64,000 nucleotides of DNA from Pseudozyma flocculosa PF-1 (Eukaryota; Basidiomycota; Ustilaginomycetes; Ustilaginales; Ustilaginaceae): NCBI RefSeq assembly GCF_000417875.1, contig NW_006920881.1:139087-203086 (forward strand), read 5' to 3'. Position numbers and translations under genes: made by a program. How positions within the stretch are numbered: the first letter of the stretch is position 1; every line of letters begins with the position of its first letter. This document shows positions 8,698-18,836 of the stretch, one piece after another. A model generated the notes under the pieces. That model was not told the origin of the DNA. It saw only the letters and a list, made by a program, of their open reading frames with translations, and made no database searches.

Positions 8698-10833
8698 TCA
8701 CCTCCAAGCGTTGAGCTTCATCTCCTTGATCTGGCGTTCCTGCTCCTCCTTTGCCTGCTTCCTCAACGCCTCGCCATTCTCGCGCCAGTACTTGAGGTCC
8801 TCGGCGTATCCGGCCTGGTACCGTTCCCGCTCCATCTCGTACCACGTCTTGTCCGGTGCCGGACCAGCTCCGGCGGATTTCTACAGAGTCGCGAATCAAA
8901 AAGGGTTTTGAAAGGCACGACGTCAGCGTCTTGTACGTACGACGAGCGGTGCACCATCATCGACGGCGGGCGGAAGGCAACTCACGATGCCGCCAAAGAG
9001 GCCGCCGAGCTTGCCCAGGCGTTCGTTCTTGGCGCGGATCTCGGCCAGCTCGCGCTCGCGGATCTCGTTGGCCCGCCTGGCGTGCTCGGTGGGGATGTGC
9101 TTGCCCTCGTACGCCTTGATCGTGTTGCGCACGTCGTCGATGTTGTAGATGCCGATGGCTGCCGGGGGGAGGGGGGGGGGGGGGGGGGGGGCACGGCCAT
9201 GTCGCGCGCGGAGGTCCATGGGGTGCGTGCAAGGGTCAGCATCCGTCATCAGACTCGCCTCGCCGGGCCGGGTCGCCCGGTGCAACAGCCTGCCGGCCGC
9301 CGACGAACTCACCTTCAAAGAAGGGCACCATGCCGATCAGGTCGCGGTCCGCCTTTTCGCCCTTCCAGGGCTTGATCAGGATGCCGTTTTCGGGCTGCAG
9401 CGCAAACGAGTCGGGCTTGGTGTCGAGGACGACGACCTTTTTGCGGTCGCGGTTGAGGTAGTCGAGATCCTTGACCAGCTTGCCGTCGACGCTGCGGCAG
9501 CTCTCGCGGAAGAGAGTGTAGGCGATGTAGCGGCGGTCCGGGTCGAGCTTCTCGACGATCGGCGCCGCGGTGAAAGCCGGCTGCGTCGTGAAGAGGACAA
9601 TCTCGTACCACTGCGAGAGGTAGCCCAGGAAGTAGTCGAGGCCGGGCCGCTTGGCCGTGCGCCAGCCGTGCTCGCGGCTCCACTCGGAGTGCACCAGGAG
9701 GTCGTCCATGTCGATGACCAGGGTATAGGGCCGCGAGTAGGGGAAGGGGAGCGGGTCGGGCAGCAGCTGCTCCCACGCCGGCTTGTTGAGGTCCTCGTAC
9801 ATGGACGTCACCCGGAACTTGATGCGCGAGAAGAAGTTGTCGCTGTCCTTGGTCTGCGATCGAGCAGCGCCAAGGGCGTCATCAGATAGGGACGCGGGGA
9901 GGCAGACGGGTGTCAGCGGGCTGATCGCCAACGGGAGGCGGCGCCAGGGAATACCCTTGCTTCGAAGCGCGGGTCATGGATGTCTGCTCGCATCACACCG
10001 CCAGCTCCTGGTGCATCGTCAAGTCGAGCTGGCAGTGCCAAAGCAAGCAAGCATGCAGCGGCAACGAGGACGCAAATGCCGCGAGAGGCGTCCGCGCCCC
10101 GTGGTGCCGCACGCGGTGTTCCATGTTGCATCTCAATACAACCTCGACCTCGCTACCCGTGAGCGAGGGGGGCCTAGAAAGATGCGGGCTGCGGGAGCGA
10201 CGAGCGAGCGTAGAAGAGGGGGATGTGGGGCCGAAAGGGGTGCCTTATGCTGCGACTCACCTGCTCAACGAAACGCTGCCTTTCCGCCTCGCTGTCCCAG
10301 TCGCGGCCCATGTTGGCTGCCGTCGCTCCGAGTCCGATGAGCGCGAGGCCACCAAAGAAGCGGGTGGTCGTCTGGCGCTTCTTCTCGATCGAAGACATCG
10401 ACCGGGCGCCCTTTGGCCTCGCGCCCGTCTTTCCACCGCCCTTTGCGTCCTTGTCGGACCCGTCCTGCGACTCGATCATCTGCTGGGCGAATGCGCTCTC
10501 GGAGGTGTCGATGTCGAAGAGCGAGGAGGATCCGCGCTTGGGAAGCGGGGCCGAAGTCGAAGATGCGTCCGCGGCGGCATCGGCGGTGGTGGCTGAGGGT
10601 GCGTCGGAAGCCGAGGCCTGGGAGGCGGCAGCCTGCTGCTCGGAGGGGTCAGCGGGAGCCTTTTTGCCGCTGCCGGACGACGACGACGACGGTGGTGGTG
10701 GTGTTGCGTAGCACCTCGCCAATGCGACTGCTGTAGGGAGGGCTGCCGGCAGCGTGCGGCTAGCTACGGGCGTGGCGAGGGGGCTGCGCGGGAGCCTGTG
10801 ACCGGCCTGCCTGGCCAGAGCGTTGAAGACCAT
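8698..10833 (-). CDS. TIM50: Tim50, mitochondrial inner membrane translocase receptor subunit
   Basis: Tim50 is the presequence receptor of the TIM23 complex, exposed to the intermembrane space. Exons are 10833-10261, 9853-9313, 9158-8986 and 8880-8698, giving 489 aa. All donors are GTGAGT. The first intron is long for this window (407 nt). The N-terminus is Arg/Ser/Ala-rich (presequence). A Ser/Ala-rich stretch follows, then a transmembrane segment at about 158-176 ([19 protein letters not shown]). The FCP1/NIF-like domain has the degenerate phosphatase motif [13 protein letters not shown] near 238, followed by [12 protein letters not shown], the Tim50 signature. The C-terminus is a charged helix. 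The last codons read TGG AGG TGA, and that TGA sits inside a perfect GTGAGT, so a further intron (8701-8607) leading to a five-residue tail (stop at 8594) is possible. Divergent from the EFM7-like gene. Confidence 0.94.
9164..9191 (+). repeat. Poly-G run (poly-C on the TIM50 strand) in TIM50 intron 3
   Basis: Six G, one A, then about 21 G are read on the plus strand. On the coding strand this is a C-rich pyrimidine tract directly before the acceptor CAG of the intron (9159-9312). The exact run length is prone to sequencing error. Confidence 0.85.
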
Positions 10834-11411
10834 GCCGGGCGTGAGCTGCAGCGGGTGCCTTTACCGCGATTGAGGGTCGAATGTGCTGTGCTATGCTATA
10901 GCTGGCGTTGGAGGACGAGAGGCGATGAGTGTTGGTGACCAGATCACACTTGAGGGGGATGTTGGTGCCAAGTGGTGTCTGGGCGATGATGGATGAGCTC
11001 AGCGAAGCGGCGAGGGGATGGCGCTCGCGAGAAGAAAGAGCAGCCAGCTGCTGCTGCTGCGGGCTGCTGGACAGCGGTGGGCCGCCAAGCCGGGCCGCAC
11101 CCGCCAGCCGCCAGCCGCCAGCCGCCTCGAAAATTCCACTTTCTGGCTGGCGGGCTGCCTGGCTTGCACCGCCAGAGTCTCATTCATTTCAAGCGTCTGC
11201 CGCCACGTTCGCGTTGTCACTCTTGCCTGCATTGAGACTGACCAGGGTCCGGCTGGCCTGCCATCTTTCTTCCGAGGGCGATCACCTGCGAGTAGGGAAG
11301 GCTGCCTTGTCCGGTCCGACCCTCTGTGCCAGGGGCCTTGCCGTCTGGCCGCTCGCCTCCTCTACCACCACTCCTCCTCGCCCCGCTCGCTCCCGTCCGC
11401 ATCTGTCCAGG
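10834..11411. promoter_or_regulatory. Divergent promoter region TIM50 / EFM7-like
   Basis: 578 bases between divergent start codons. The sequence CTCGAAAATTC at 11126-11136 is an exact inverted copy of an 11-mer found at 21632-21642 in the REB1-like/GRR1 divergent region. GCCAGCC repeats flank it (11100-11125). No gene is supported. Confidence 0.5.
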
Positions 11412-12560
11412 ATGGCATCTCCTAGACGCTCATCGCCACCACCGCCGCCCACTCCGCCGTCCGCTTCGGCGGCGCCGGGCATGTCCAGCCACGTGCCCCC
11501 CTCCTTCGGCCAGCCGGGCATCCGGATCAGCTACCGCCCCAAGCAGCTCCTCCTGGGCTCGACCGCCGCCGCCGCCGCCGCCGCCGCAGCCGCATCCCAA
11601 CCGCCGTCGCACCTCTGCCCCACGCTCACTGTCAGCGTGCCCCCCGCCTCGATCCACCACATCTTCAACCACCGCCAGTGGCGCGCGGGCATGCTCATGT
11701 CTGACGCTCTCGTCTCGGGCGCCTTTGACATTGCCGGCAAGACCGTCCTCGAGCTCGGCGCGGGGACCGGCCTCCCCTCGATCACGGCGGCGCTCCTCGG
11801 CACGCCCAAGCTCGTCGTCGCCTCCGACTACGATGAGCCTGCCATCGTCAGCGAGCTCAAGCGCAACGTCCGCGCAAACTCGCCCCAGCAGCCCCACAAT
11901 GGCTCCGCCATCAAGGTGTGCGGCCACATCTGGGGCAAAAACGTAGACGAGCTCCTCGACTGCCTGCCCACTCCGAGGCCGGCCCTCGGCGGCGGCGCGG
12001 CAGGTCTTGTCGGATCCGGCCTGGCAGCCCCCAGGTTCGACGCCATCCTCATGGCCGACTGCCTGTGGGACCCGCTCTCGCACGCCGACCTCCTCAAGAC
12101 GCTCACCTCGACCCTGGCGAGGACCGCAGATGCCCGCGTCCACGTCATCGCCGGCCTGCACACGGGCAGGGAAAAGATCACTGGCTTCCTTCGGCGTGCG
12201 CACCGAGCGGGCCTCGGACTGGCACCCATCGCACCGCCCTCGTCCCAACCCCTCTGGCCGTCGCTCGCGGCATCGACTCCCGTTCCGAACGGTACCAAGG
12301 TCGAAGATGATGCCCTCGTCCACTCTGCAGAGAGGATCCTGGAGCTCGAAGTGAGTGGCAACAAACCCGTCGCTTCCACCGAGGAGGATGCGAGCGCATC
12401 GGCCGACGTAGAGGTCGAGGAGCATGCAGACGAGCCCCGGCTCACGGGCAACCGGCGGCTGTTCCTGGTCGACGGCTACGGCCCAGAGACCGAGGGCGAC
12501 GTAAAGATGAGGAACAAGTGGCTCACCGTGTGGAGTCTTCGGTGGACAGACATGGCGTGA
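11412..12560 (+). CDS. Class I SAM-dependent methyltransferase, EFM7/NNT1-like (eEF1A N-terminal methyltransferase type)
   Basis: This is a seven-beta-strand methyltransferase of the group that in yeast methylates the N-terminus and Lys2 of translation elongation factor eEF1A (Efm7, older name Nnt1). The ATG at 11412 opens a 382-aa intronless frame; a second in-frame ATG (MSSHVPP) lies 23 codons in. Residues 1-75 are Pro/Ser/Ala-rich. The conserved part has HRQWRAGMLMSDAL, SAM motif I VLELGAGTG at 112-120, an acidic loop ASDYDEP after strand 2, a HIWGK segment near 176 and FDAILMADCLWD. These match the EFM7/METTL21-type order. A Ser/Glu-rich insertion precedes the C-terminal LTVWSLRWTD. Family is well supported; the eEF1A substrate is inference from similarity. 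Confidence 0.75.
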   Translation: MASPRRSSPPPPPTPPSASAAPGMSSHVPPSFGQPGIRISYRPKQLLLGSTAAAAAAAAAASQPPSHLCPTLTVSVPPASIHHIFNHRQWRAGMLMSDALVSGAFDIAGKTVLELGAGTGLPSITAALLGTPKLVVASDYDEPAIVSELKRNVRANSPQQPHNGSAIKVCGHIWGKNVDELLDCLPTPRPALGGGAAGLVGSGLAAPRFDAILMADCLWDPLSHADLLKTLTSTLARTADARVHVIAGLHTGREKITGFLRRAHRAGLGLAPIAPPSSQPLWPSLAASTPVPNGTKVEDDALVHSAERILELEVSGNKPVASTEEDASASADVEVEEHADEPRLTGNRRLFLVDGYGPETEGDVKMRNKWLTVWSLRWTDMA

Positions 12561-12820
12561 CGTGACCTGGAGCGTCGGCAAGGCAGCGAGACTGTGTGGG
12601 ATAGACACGGAGGGCAGCCGGGCGGAACATCGGATCGTGTAAAGGGCTTCTCCGCAACGGGAATAGAGTGTTCCGCTCGCCATCGTGCATCACGGCTTCC
12701 CGCTCTGGCGCATCGCTGGCCCTCTTGATCGCGCCGTTCGCAGACTCTGACGAGCCGCCACCTTGCTACCTTTTGCCGTCTCCACCTCAGCAGCGGTCGG
12801 CTTCGGGATCTGAACCGGCC

Positions 12821-13542
12821 ATGCCGGCGACCATGTCGACGCTGCTCCTGATGACTGGGCTAGCGGGCCGTCGCTTTGGTGGCAGCCACGCCAGGATGCT
12901 GACCGGCTGGGCGAGGCGCTGCGTCTCGACTGGCAGCCGAGCCCGCTCGGCCTTGCCCGCGGCCACTGTCAATGCGCTTCGGCATGCTGGCAGCCGGCAT
13001 CCGACTCTGAGCCAGGTCGCACGGCAGCCTCGGCCGCACACTCTGGCGCGCTTCAACAGCACCTCGTCGCCGCAAAGCCCAAAGACGCCCGCAAATGCCA
13101 AGGTTGAAGATCCGAGCAATGCTCTGGCGCACTACCAGGGACCCTTGGCCGGCACCTTTACGCGGTTGAAGCTGTTTTCGCTGGGATCGCTGGCGCTGGC
13201 GGGCACGCTGACGCCCATCCTGCTCCTGGCGCCGGGCGAGGTGTCGATGGCGGGGCGAATCGGCCTGTGCCTGACGGCGCTGTCGACGTCTGGGGTCTCT
13301 ACGGCGCTGATCGCCTGGATCGGCCAGCCGTACGCTGGACGGATGCAGCTGCTGGCGGGTGACAAGGGGGCCAGCCCCAGGATCCGGATCGAGACGGTGA
13401 GCTGGACGCTGCGGCCGCAGGTGACGACGGTTTTCGAGCCTGGCTTCCTGCGCGCCACGTCGCGGCCGTTTGCGACGTGGGAGATTACCAACTCGCCACC
13501 ACCGCTGGCCCTCGAGGGCTCGGATGCAGATGCGGGGAGCGA

Positions 13543-13573
<31 letters not shown>

Positions 13574-13774
13574 ACAAAGGTCGTCTCGGAGACGGTGGAT
13601 GTCAAGACGGGCAAGGTTGTGGGTCGGTGGGTGGTCAAGTACGATGCGTCGACGCGGACAAAGGCCGGCGATGGGTGGAAGATGGAGGGGCGGTGCGAGG
13701 TCGAGGGCAAGCCGTCGCGCTACTTTAACGTGCACGAGGAGCTCCTCGACGACGAGTGGCGAGTGCTGGGATGA
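12821..13774 (+). CDS. Mitochondrial membrane protein resembling the TMEM70/TMEM186/TMEM223 family
   Basis: A 317-aa intronless frame starting at ATG 12821. The first ~85 residues are rich in Arg, Ser and Ala with almost no acid and end around the RFNSTSS segment, typical of a mitochondrial presequence. Two hydrophobic segments follow, about 115-137 (after YQGPLAGTFTRLKLFSLG) and 146-167. They form a hairpin, followed by a soluble domain with a basic/acidic beta-rich pattern ending FNVHEELLDDEWRVLG. The hairpin plus the LKLFSLGS entry resembles the TMEM70 family, whose members assist assembly of respiratory complexes. That assignment is from memory of the pattern and is tentative. An Ala tract encoded by GCG repeats sits at about 13548-13572. 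The gene is tandem with the EFM7-like gene, 260 bp downstream. Confidence 0.7.
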
Positions 13775-14477
13775 GGCGGTGGCGGGGCAGAGGGGCCCAC
13801 ACTGGCTCCTCTTTGGCGGGTGTCCGCTTGGGTGTCGCTTGGCCCTTGGGCCGCTGGCTGGGCCGGGCTTGCTTCGTCGTCATGCGCAGCCATGAAGGGG
13901 AAATAAATCAAGCAAGCAAGGTTTGAGGAAGGCTAGCACATCAAATGAAGCAACGGCGCGGCTCGACCGGACAGCAGCTAGCAGCTGGCCTGCCGCCGAC
14001 GGGGCGCATCCGCCTACGAGCTTGTGCGCACGAACAGGGACCGGACGCAAAGGCCCAAGCAAAGTCAGCTAGGTTGCGGAGGCGGCGGAAGCGACCGTGG
14101 GTGCGCGTGGTGCGCTTGCTTGGTCGGTCGGCCGCGGCGCGCGCCGAGGCTGGGCCTTTCCGCCTGGGAGCGGATGCGCGGCCGGCCAGCAGAGGAGACG
14201 CACAGCTGCGCACACACCCGTCGATCTCATCCGCGCCCTCTTCACGGACGGACGGCCAGACGCGACCGGGGTGGAAAGCCCTCGCCATCCAGCCTGCCAG
14301 CATCCTCCTCCGCCCGCCACTCTTGACGTCGCAAACCGTGGCGACAGCGACCGGCTGCCACGACAGCGGCACTGCGCCTGGCACCGCTTCACCTCGCCCC
14401 GCCCCGCTCCGCTCCCATCCTCTCTTCTTGACCACCCTCTCCGTCTCTGTGTGAGCGCGTACCGCTGTCGTCTCGCA
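13775..14477. promoter_or_regulatory. Intergenic region upstream of the acidic orphan gene
   Basis: 703 bases between a stop and the next ATG on the same strand. The last ~200 bases are pyrimidine-rich like other leaders here. No other coding signal was recognised. Confidence 0.45.
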
Positions 14478-16610
14478 ATGCACACCTCATCCCATCCCGG
14501 GCCGGCAGCGGTGCAGGCCGACTTGCCGTGTCTGCACCGCGGCGACGGCGACACGTCCCTCCTCCTCACCGACCTCCTCCTCTCTCCAGCTTGGAGCACC
14601 TCGCTGCCTTCCAGCGCCCCCTCTGCGCCCCGCGACGACTCGCGTTTCCATGCGTTCGCTACCTCCTCCTCCTCGGCCCTCGATAGCCACCGCCATGACC
14701 TCTTCGACGCCGCCTTCAAGCCGGCTCGACGCGCCCTCCTACCGGAGTCCGATACCTTCGATCCGCAGCCGTCGTCGTGCATCAATCCCCAGCTGCTCTT
14801 CGACGACCTCGACGCGGCCTCGGACGACAGCCTCGACCGCATCCTTGCCAGGTCGCCCTCGCCCCTCCTCCTTCCCAGCCCCGTCGCCGCTCCGCCTCGG
14901 CCGCCGGCTCTCGTCCTCGATCCGCGCGCCGAGCCGCTTGACGACCTCGTCAGCTCGACCACCGAGTCGACAGACACAGAAGAGGATTCCACCAGTCTCG
15001 ACAGCTCAGACTCGTTCGGTTCCAGTGACGACGACTCGACCGAGCTCGAGCTCGAGCGCGTCGAGCCATCCAGCGAGGTTATCGACAAAAAGGTCCAACG
15101 CATCCGCCGCTCGTTTCCGAGCCAATGGCGGCTCGAACGCCGGCGCAGCGAGCTGTGCGGGCCTCCTATCCCCCTCTCGCCCAGTCCCCCTTCCTCAATC
15201 TCAATCTCGATGGGCTCCTGCCGGACGCGGACGGCGACTCCCGTCGACCTGCCCTGGTCTTACGACTTTGGCCACGACCCCTTCCCAGAGCTCGAGGCAA
15301 GCTGCATCTCCCTCGTCGACGACAACGCGCCGGCGAAAGCTGGATCGCGTGGCCACGAGTTTGTCGTCGAACTCTCGCCCTTCCAAGGCGTCCGACGCTA
15401 TTATGTTGACCTCTCGCCGCTGTTTCCGGCCAAAAAGGGCAGCGCAGATCACCACGGCGACGAGGAGAGCGACGAGACTGACGAGAGCGAGAGCGAGGAC
15501 GAGGACGAAGATTGGGACATGGAGCTAGAGCCCTGCGTCGAAGTCAAGCCGTTCAACTGGCGGACCTGCAAGAAGGACGACGACTGGGTACCCTCGAGCC
15601 GTGGGGAAGAGACGCTCAGCTGCGAGACCACCGCTTCCGACGACAGCGAAGGCGACGAAATGAGCGGCGGCACCGAATGCATCGTCATTCCGGACGACGA
15701 CGACGACGACGATGGCGACTATGCCAAGCAGCGCGACAGCGACAGGAGCTACCATGACGGACACGCCCCAAGCCCCGTGCTCCGGCCGAGGCGAAGCACA
15801 CGCTCGGCCTCCCGTGTCAATCAAGCGCCCGGACATCACCGTGGCCACCCGAGTGCCTCCGAGACGAGACTCACTCCTGTCACGGCAAGGCAGCCTGCAT
15901 CCGACACTGCCGACGCCGAACGCGGATGTCGGTCGCAGACTGCGCTCAGCGGCGCCTTTCAAGAGCGCCTCACGGCCTCAGACGTCCGGGGTCAAAGACA
16001 AGGGCCAGCCGACTCACCCAGAAGCGACGAGTCCACCGACGGCAACGGGCGTCCGGCCGAGGGACACCGCGAGCAAGGAGGCGGGATGCCTGGAGGCCGG
16101 GGCAAAGCCAGGAGGCCAGCACCACCGCAGTCGAGCTCGGACGCAGAGGTCCAACCGGTGCGCAAGCGTCCCAGGCTCGCCTCGCAGCCAAGAAAGGCCC
16201 GGATGACCATCGCAGACGACGAGGAGTCGGCTGATGACGCCGCGGGTGGGCTGGGAGACGACGAAGACGAGGCCGAGGAACAGCCGGTCCGCGTCCGCGT
16301 CCGCTCGGGTCGGTCGGATCGGCGCAATGCCCGCGGTCGCCGTCCGGCTTCGACGACGACGACGGCCACCGCCACGACCACTGCCACGGCCACCGCAGCC
16401 TCGTCAGACGACGATGTCATCTGCACCGGAATGCGCCTGTGGACTGTACCATCGGCAGGCGCGAGTCCGCGCGGCGACAAGCAGCGCCGCACACCTCCGT
16501 CTGGACGGTCCGCGGACAAGCCTGCCGCTGGGTCCAACAAGAAGACGGACTGGAAGAAGTTCGACAAGGCGCTGGACCGCGCCCTCGCCGACGCCGGTGT
16601 CGAGCTGTAG
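14478..16610 (+). CDS. Acidic Ser/Asp-rich protein of unknown function (710 aa)
   Basis: One intronless frame from ATG 14478 to the stop at 16608-16610. I recognise no family. The N-terminal half is Ser/Pro/Asp-rich. The middle holds the least repetitive block, about residues 245-340, with PVDLPWSYDFGHDPFPELEA and FVVELSPFQGVRRYYVDLSPL, which looks folded and is the best candidate for homology. Long acidic runs follow (DESDETDESESEDEDED, then a DDDDDD stretch), then basic patches such as KARRPAPPQ and RKRPRLASQPRKARM that could be nuclear localisation signals. The C-terminus (WKKFDKALDRALADAGVEL) is a short predicted helix. Codon use and absence of stops over 2.1 kb support a real gene. A nuclear or chromatin-associated role is only a guess from charge pattern. 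Confidence 0.7.
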   Translation: MHTSSHPGPAAVQADLPCLHRGDGDTSLLLTDLLLSPAWSTSLPSSAPSAPRDDSRFHAFATSSSSALDSHRHDLFDAAFKPARRALLPESDTFDPQPSSCINPQLLFDDLDAASDDSLDRILARSPSPLLLPSPVAAPPRPPALVLDPRAEPLDDLVSSTTESTDTEEDSTSLDSSDSFGSSDDDSTELELERVEPSSEVIDKKVQRIRRSFPSQWRLERRRSELCGPPIPLSPSPPSSISISMGSCRTRTATPVDLPWSYDFGHDPFPELEASCISLVDDNAPAKAGSRGHEFVVELSPFQGVRRYYVDLSPLFPAKKGSADHHGDEESDETDESESEDEDEDWDMELEPCVEVKPFNWRTCKKDDDWVPSSRGEETLSCETTASDDSEGDEMSGGTECIVIPDDDDDDDGDYAKQRDSDRSYHDGHAPSPVLRPRRSTRSASRVNQAPGHHRGHPSASETRLTPVTARQPASDTADAERGCRSQTALSGAFQERLTASDVRGQRQGPADSPRSDESTDGNGRPAEGHREQGGGMPGGRGKARRPAPPQSSSDAEVQPVRKRPRLASQPRKARMTIADDEESADDAAGGLGDDEDEAEEQPVRVRVRSGRSDRRNARGRRPASTTTTATATTTATATAASSDDDVICTGMRLWTVPSAGASPRGDKQRRTPPSGRSADKPAAGSNKKTDWKKFDKALDRALADAGVEL

Positions 16611-16923
16611 GGAACGATGACGAGCGACGCTGCCCGTGTCGATGTGATGGGTTCGAGGAGAATTGCATTGCCGCTTCAAATGAATTTCGTGTGGGGAGCT
16701 TGCAGGTAGCTGCAGCATCCTTTACCAAGCGGGGATGCCGGCTGTCGGTGTGCGAGGCATGGTCTAGCTGAGGCTCTTTCCCATGCTGCAAGCAAAAGGA
16801 CGGGGTGGAGGTGGCGGAACGGGGGGTGCGTCAGCGTCAGCGAGCAAGAAAGAGAAAGGCAACGCTCCGAACAAACGACTGAGCCCAAGGATGGTCAGGT
16901 CAGCCATGCGGCGCTGACTCGAC
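16611..16923. other. Convergent 3' region, orphan / ARC18
   Basis: 313 bases between two stop codons. It is the relatively AT-rich 3' region of two converging genes. Nothing else was recognised. Confidence 0.5.
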
Positions 16924-17739
16924 TCACAACTTGCGCTTGGTAAAAGCGAGCCACCACTTGGAGGGTACGCCGTCGATGTAGACTTTGTCGACGAGGCGGA
17001 GCGCCGTCTCCTGCCGCGCCTGGGTGAGGTAGGAGCGGAGTGCGTCTGCGTCTGCGCGATTCGCGGGCGCGGCGTAGAGGCTGTTCATGGGAAAGTTGGC
17101 GTCGCCGGGCAGCGCAAAGGCGTCGACGGCGTACGTCGAGAGCTGCTTGTGCGCCTCGTTCTGCGTCATGGGGATGCGTGCGCTCGAGATCTTGGTGAGG
17201 CAGTCGGAGATGAAGAGGATCAGGTAGATGAGCGTCTGTTGGGTGGTCAAGCGGCAGGCGAGAGCCGTGAGCGACATGGGCAGGCGAGGATATCGTAGAT
17301 TCGGCGAGGTCAGCATGGGCTGCGGGATGCTTGGGCCCAAGACAGAGTGGACAAGGGCCGGCGGGGGATGGGTCGATCGGCAGACGTCTGGGGGCTCACA
17401 CGATCGGCAGGGCCCTTGATTTCAAAGTTGCGGAAGAGCGAGTTGGCACGAAAGAGGTCGATGGACTCGTCGACGATGTCCATCTGCGACGGGTCGACGG
17501 GCGGCGGCGCGGGACCGCGGATCTTGCTGCGGATGGGGAGGAGCGCCATCGATCCGATCTGACGCGCCTCCGGGTCGTCGTTGTACGCCGAGTGGTAGGC
17601 CTGCCAGGACAGGGAGGGGCAGGGGGGCGACGAGACGGCCGCCGTTGGCAGGGTGGAGAGCCACGAAGGGAGTGAGCGCCTGGCTTTCGACGGCTCTCTG
17701 AGGGCAGCAGCGGCGGCGGAAGTGGGGACGTACAGGCAT
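16924..17739 (-). CDS. ARC18: ARP2/3 complex subunit 3 (Arc18 / ARPC3, p21)
   Basis: This is a subunit of the Arp2/3 complex that nucleates branched actin filaments at endocytic patches. Exons are 17739-17734, 17600-17400 and 17235-16924, giving 172 aa, close to yeast Arc18 (178). The first exon is six bases, ATGCCT, followed by donor GTACGT. Joined to exon 2 it gives MPAYHSAYNDDPEA, the usual ARPC3 start. Exon 2 carries LFRNFEIKGPADR; intron 2 starts GTGAGC and exon 3 resumes with TLIYLILFISDCLTK, then FPMNSLYAAPANR and the C-terminal DGVPSKWWLAFTKRKL. Every conserved block of the family is present in order. The start codon can only be reached with the micro-exon. The gene is divergent from the small acidic gene at 18166. 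Confidence 0.95.
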
Positions 17740-18165
17740 GGTGGTGGCAGTGGCAGTGGCTGTGGCTTTGTTGGAAGGAGACGAGGTGGCTCGCCAGGAG
17801 GAGGACGGGAGTTGAGGGAGGATGATGATGTTGATGGACGAGGTATGGCGAGAGGGGGAGGGCGGCAACGCGGCGACCTCGGCCATCGGCCATCATCGGA
17901 CCGCTCGAGCCATCACCATCCACCCACCCAAGCCAAACCAGCGAGCGGCCCCCCCGCCTCCTCCAACTCCACACGCGCCCGGATCCGAAGATGCCAACCA
18001 ACCGGCGGCGGCGGTGGTCGACGTCGACGCTTTGCGCCCGCCCCCTCGTTGCCTTGTTGCCTTCACCCACCTCGACCTCTCCCGCCCCTCCTCTCATCCC
18101 TCACCACCGTCCTCGTCCCGCCTACCCGCTCTCCTCTCCGCCCACACGCGAAAGAAGACAACGCG
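17740..18165. promoter_or_regulatory. Divergent promoter region ARC18 / small acidic gene
   Basis: 426 bases between divergent start codons, with a pyrimidine-rich leader in front of the plus-strand gene (18050-18155). No other feature was recognised. Confidence 0.5.
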
Positions 18166-18570
18166 ATGGCCATCGAACCGACCTCGGACCCGCTCTCCAT
18201 CACCTCGGAGCTGCACATCGCCATCCCCTCTCCCGCCGACCGACCACTGCCAGCTTCGTCCGACAACGCCGCGCAAACCCTCTCGCCCTCCACCAGATTC
18301 GAGACGCCACTCAAAGTCGCCTCCTCCGACACTTCTCAAAGGGCGGCACACATGGCCGCCCTGGCGGATGCCATGGATGCATCCCGCTCCCAGCTCAATG
18401 CACACCTCACCGCTTGGAAGGACTGGATCGGAAAGGAAATCGACTCGACTTCTGGGCTCAAACCTGAGGGTGGCGTCGCCGCCTCCGTACGGAGACGAGA
18501 GGGCGGTGATGACGATGACGATGAGGATGAGGACGATGAAGATGAGGAAGCGGACGAAGACGACGACTAG
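18166..18570 (+). CDS. Small acidic protein, possibly GON7-like (EKC/KEOPS subunit)
   Basis: A 134-aa intronless frame. Residues 40-95 hold the only non-repetitive part: an STRFETPL segment, then QRAAHMAALADAMDASRSQ and LNAHLTAWKDWIG, which reads as one amphipathic helix. The tail is a run of about 30 Asp/Glu. Gon7, the small subunit of the KEOPS complex that makes the t6A tRNA modification, has this plan in fungi: a short beta strand, one helix, an acidic tail. The match is by architecture, not by a diagnostic motif, so the function is a weak proposal. It is divergent from ARC18 and converges with the REB1-like gene. Confidence 0.6.
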   Translation: MAIEPTSDPLSITSELHIAIPSPADRPLPASSDNAAQTLSPSTRFETPLKVASSDTSQRAAHMAALADAMDASRSQLNAHLTAWKDWIGKEIDSTSGLKPEGGVAASVRRREGGDDDDDEDEDDEDEEADEDDD

Positions 18571-18836
18571 GCCCGCATCAAGACCCAGCGCCGATCCCTT
18601 GGGCCTTGCCCGGCGCGCGCCTTTGCACGCATGCTTAGAGCTGCTGCGTCTCCGCTCCATGCAAATACTGCCTCTCAGGCCCGTTTCGACGGTCGGCAGA
18701 TCGCTGCTGGACTCGACTCGACTCGACCAAGAACCGACGGGAACGGCTTGCGGCTTGCGCCTCGACATTGCAACAGACTTGGGACCGCTCTGGGCGCGCG
18801 ACCATCGGGACGTCATCCGCACGCCCACACGGGCCG

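Noticed and set aside
16640..16665. tRNA-like GGTTCGA boxes (also near 36240 and 55310)
   Set aside because: Isolated T-loop-like strings without matching acceptor, D and anticodon arms on either strand.
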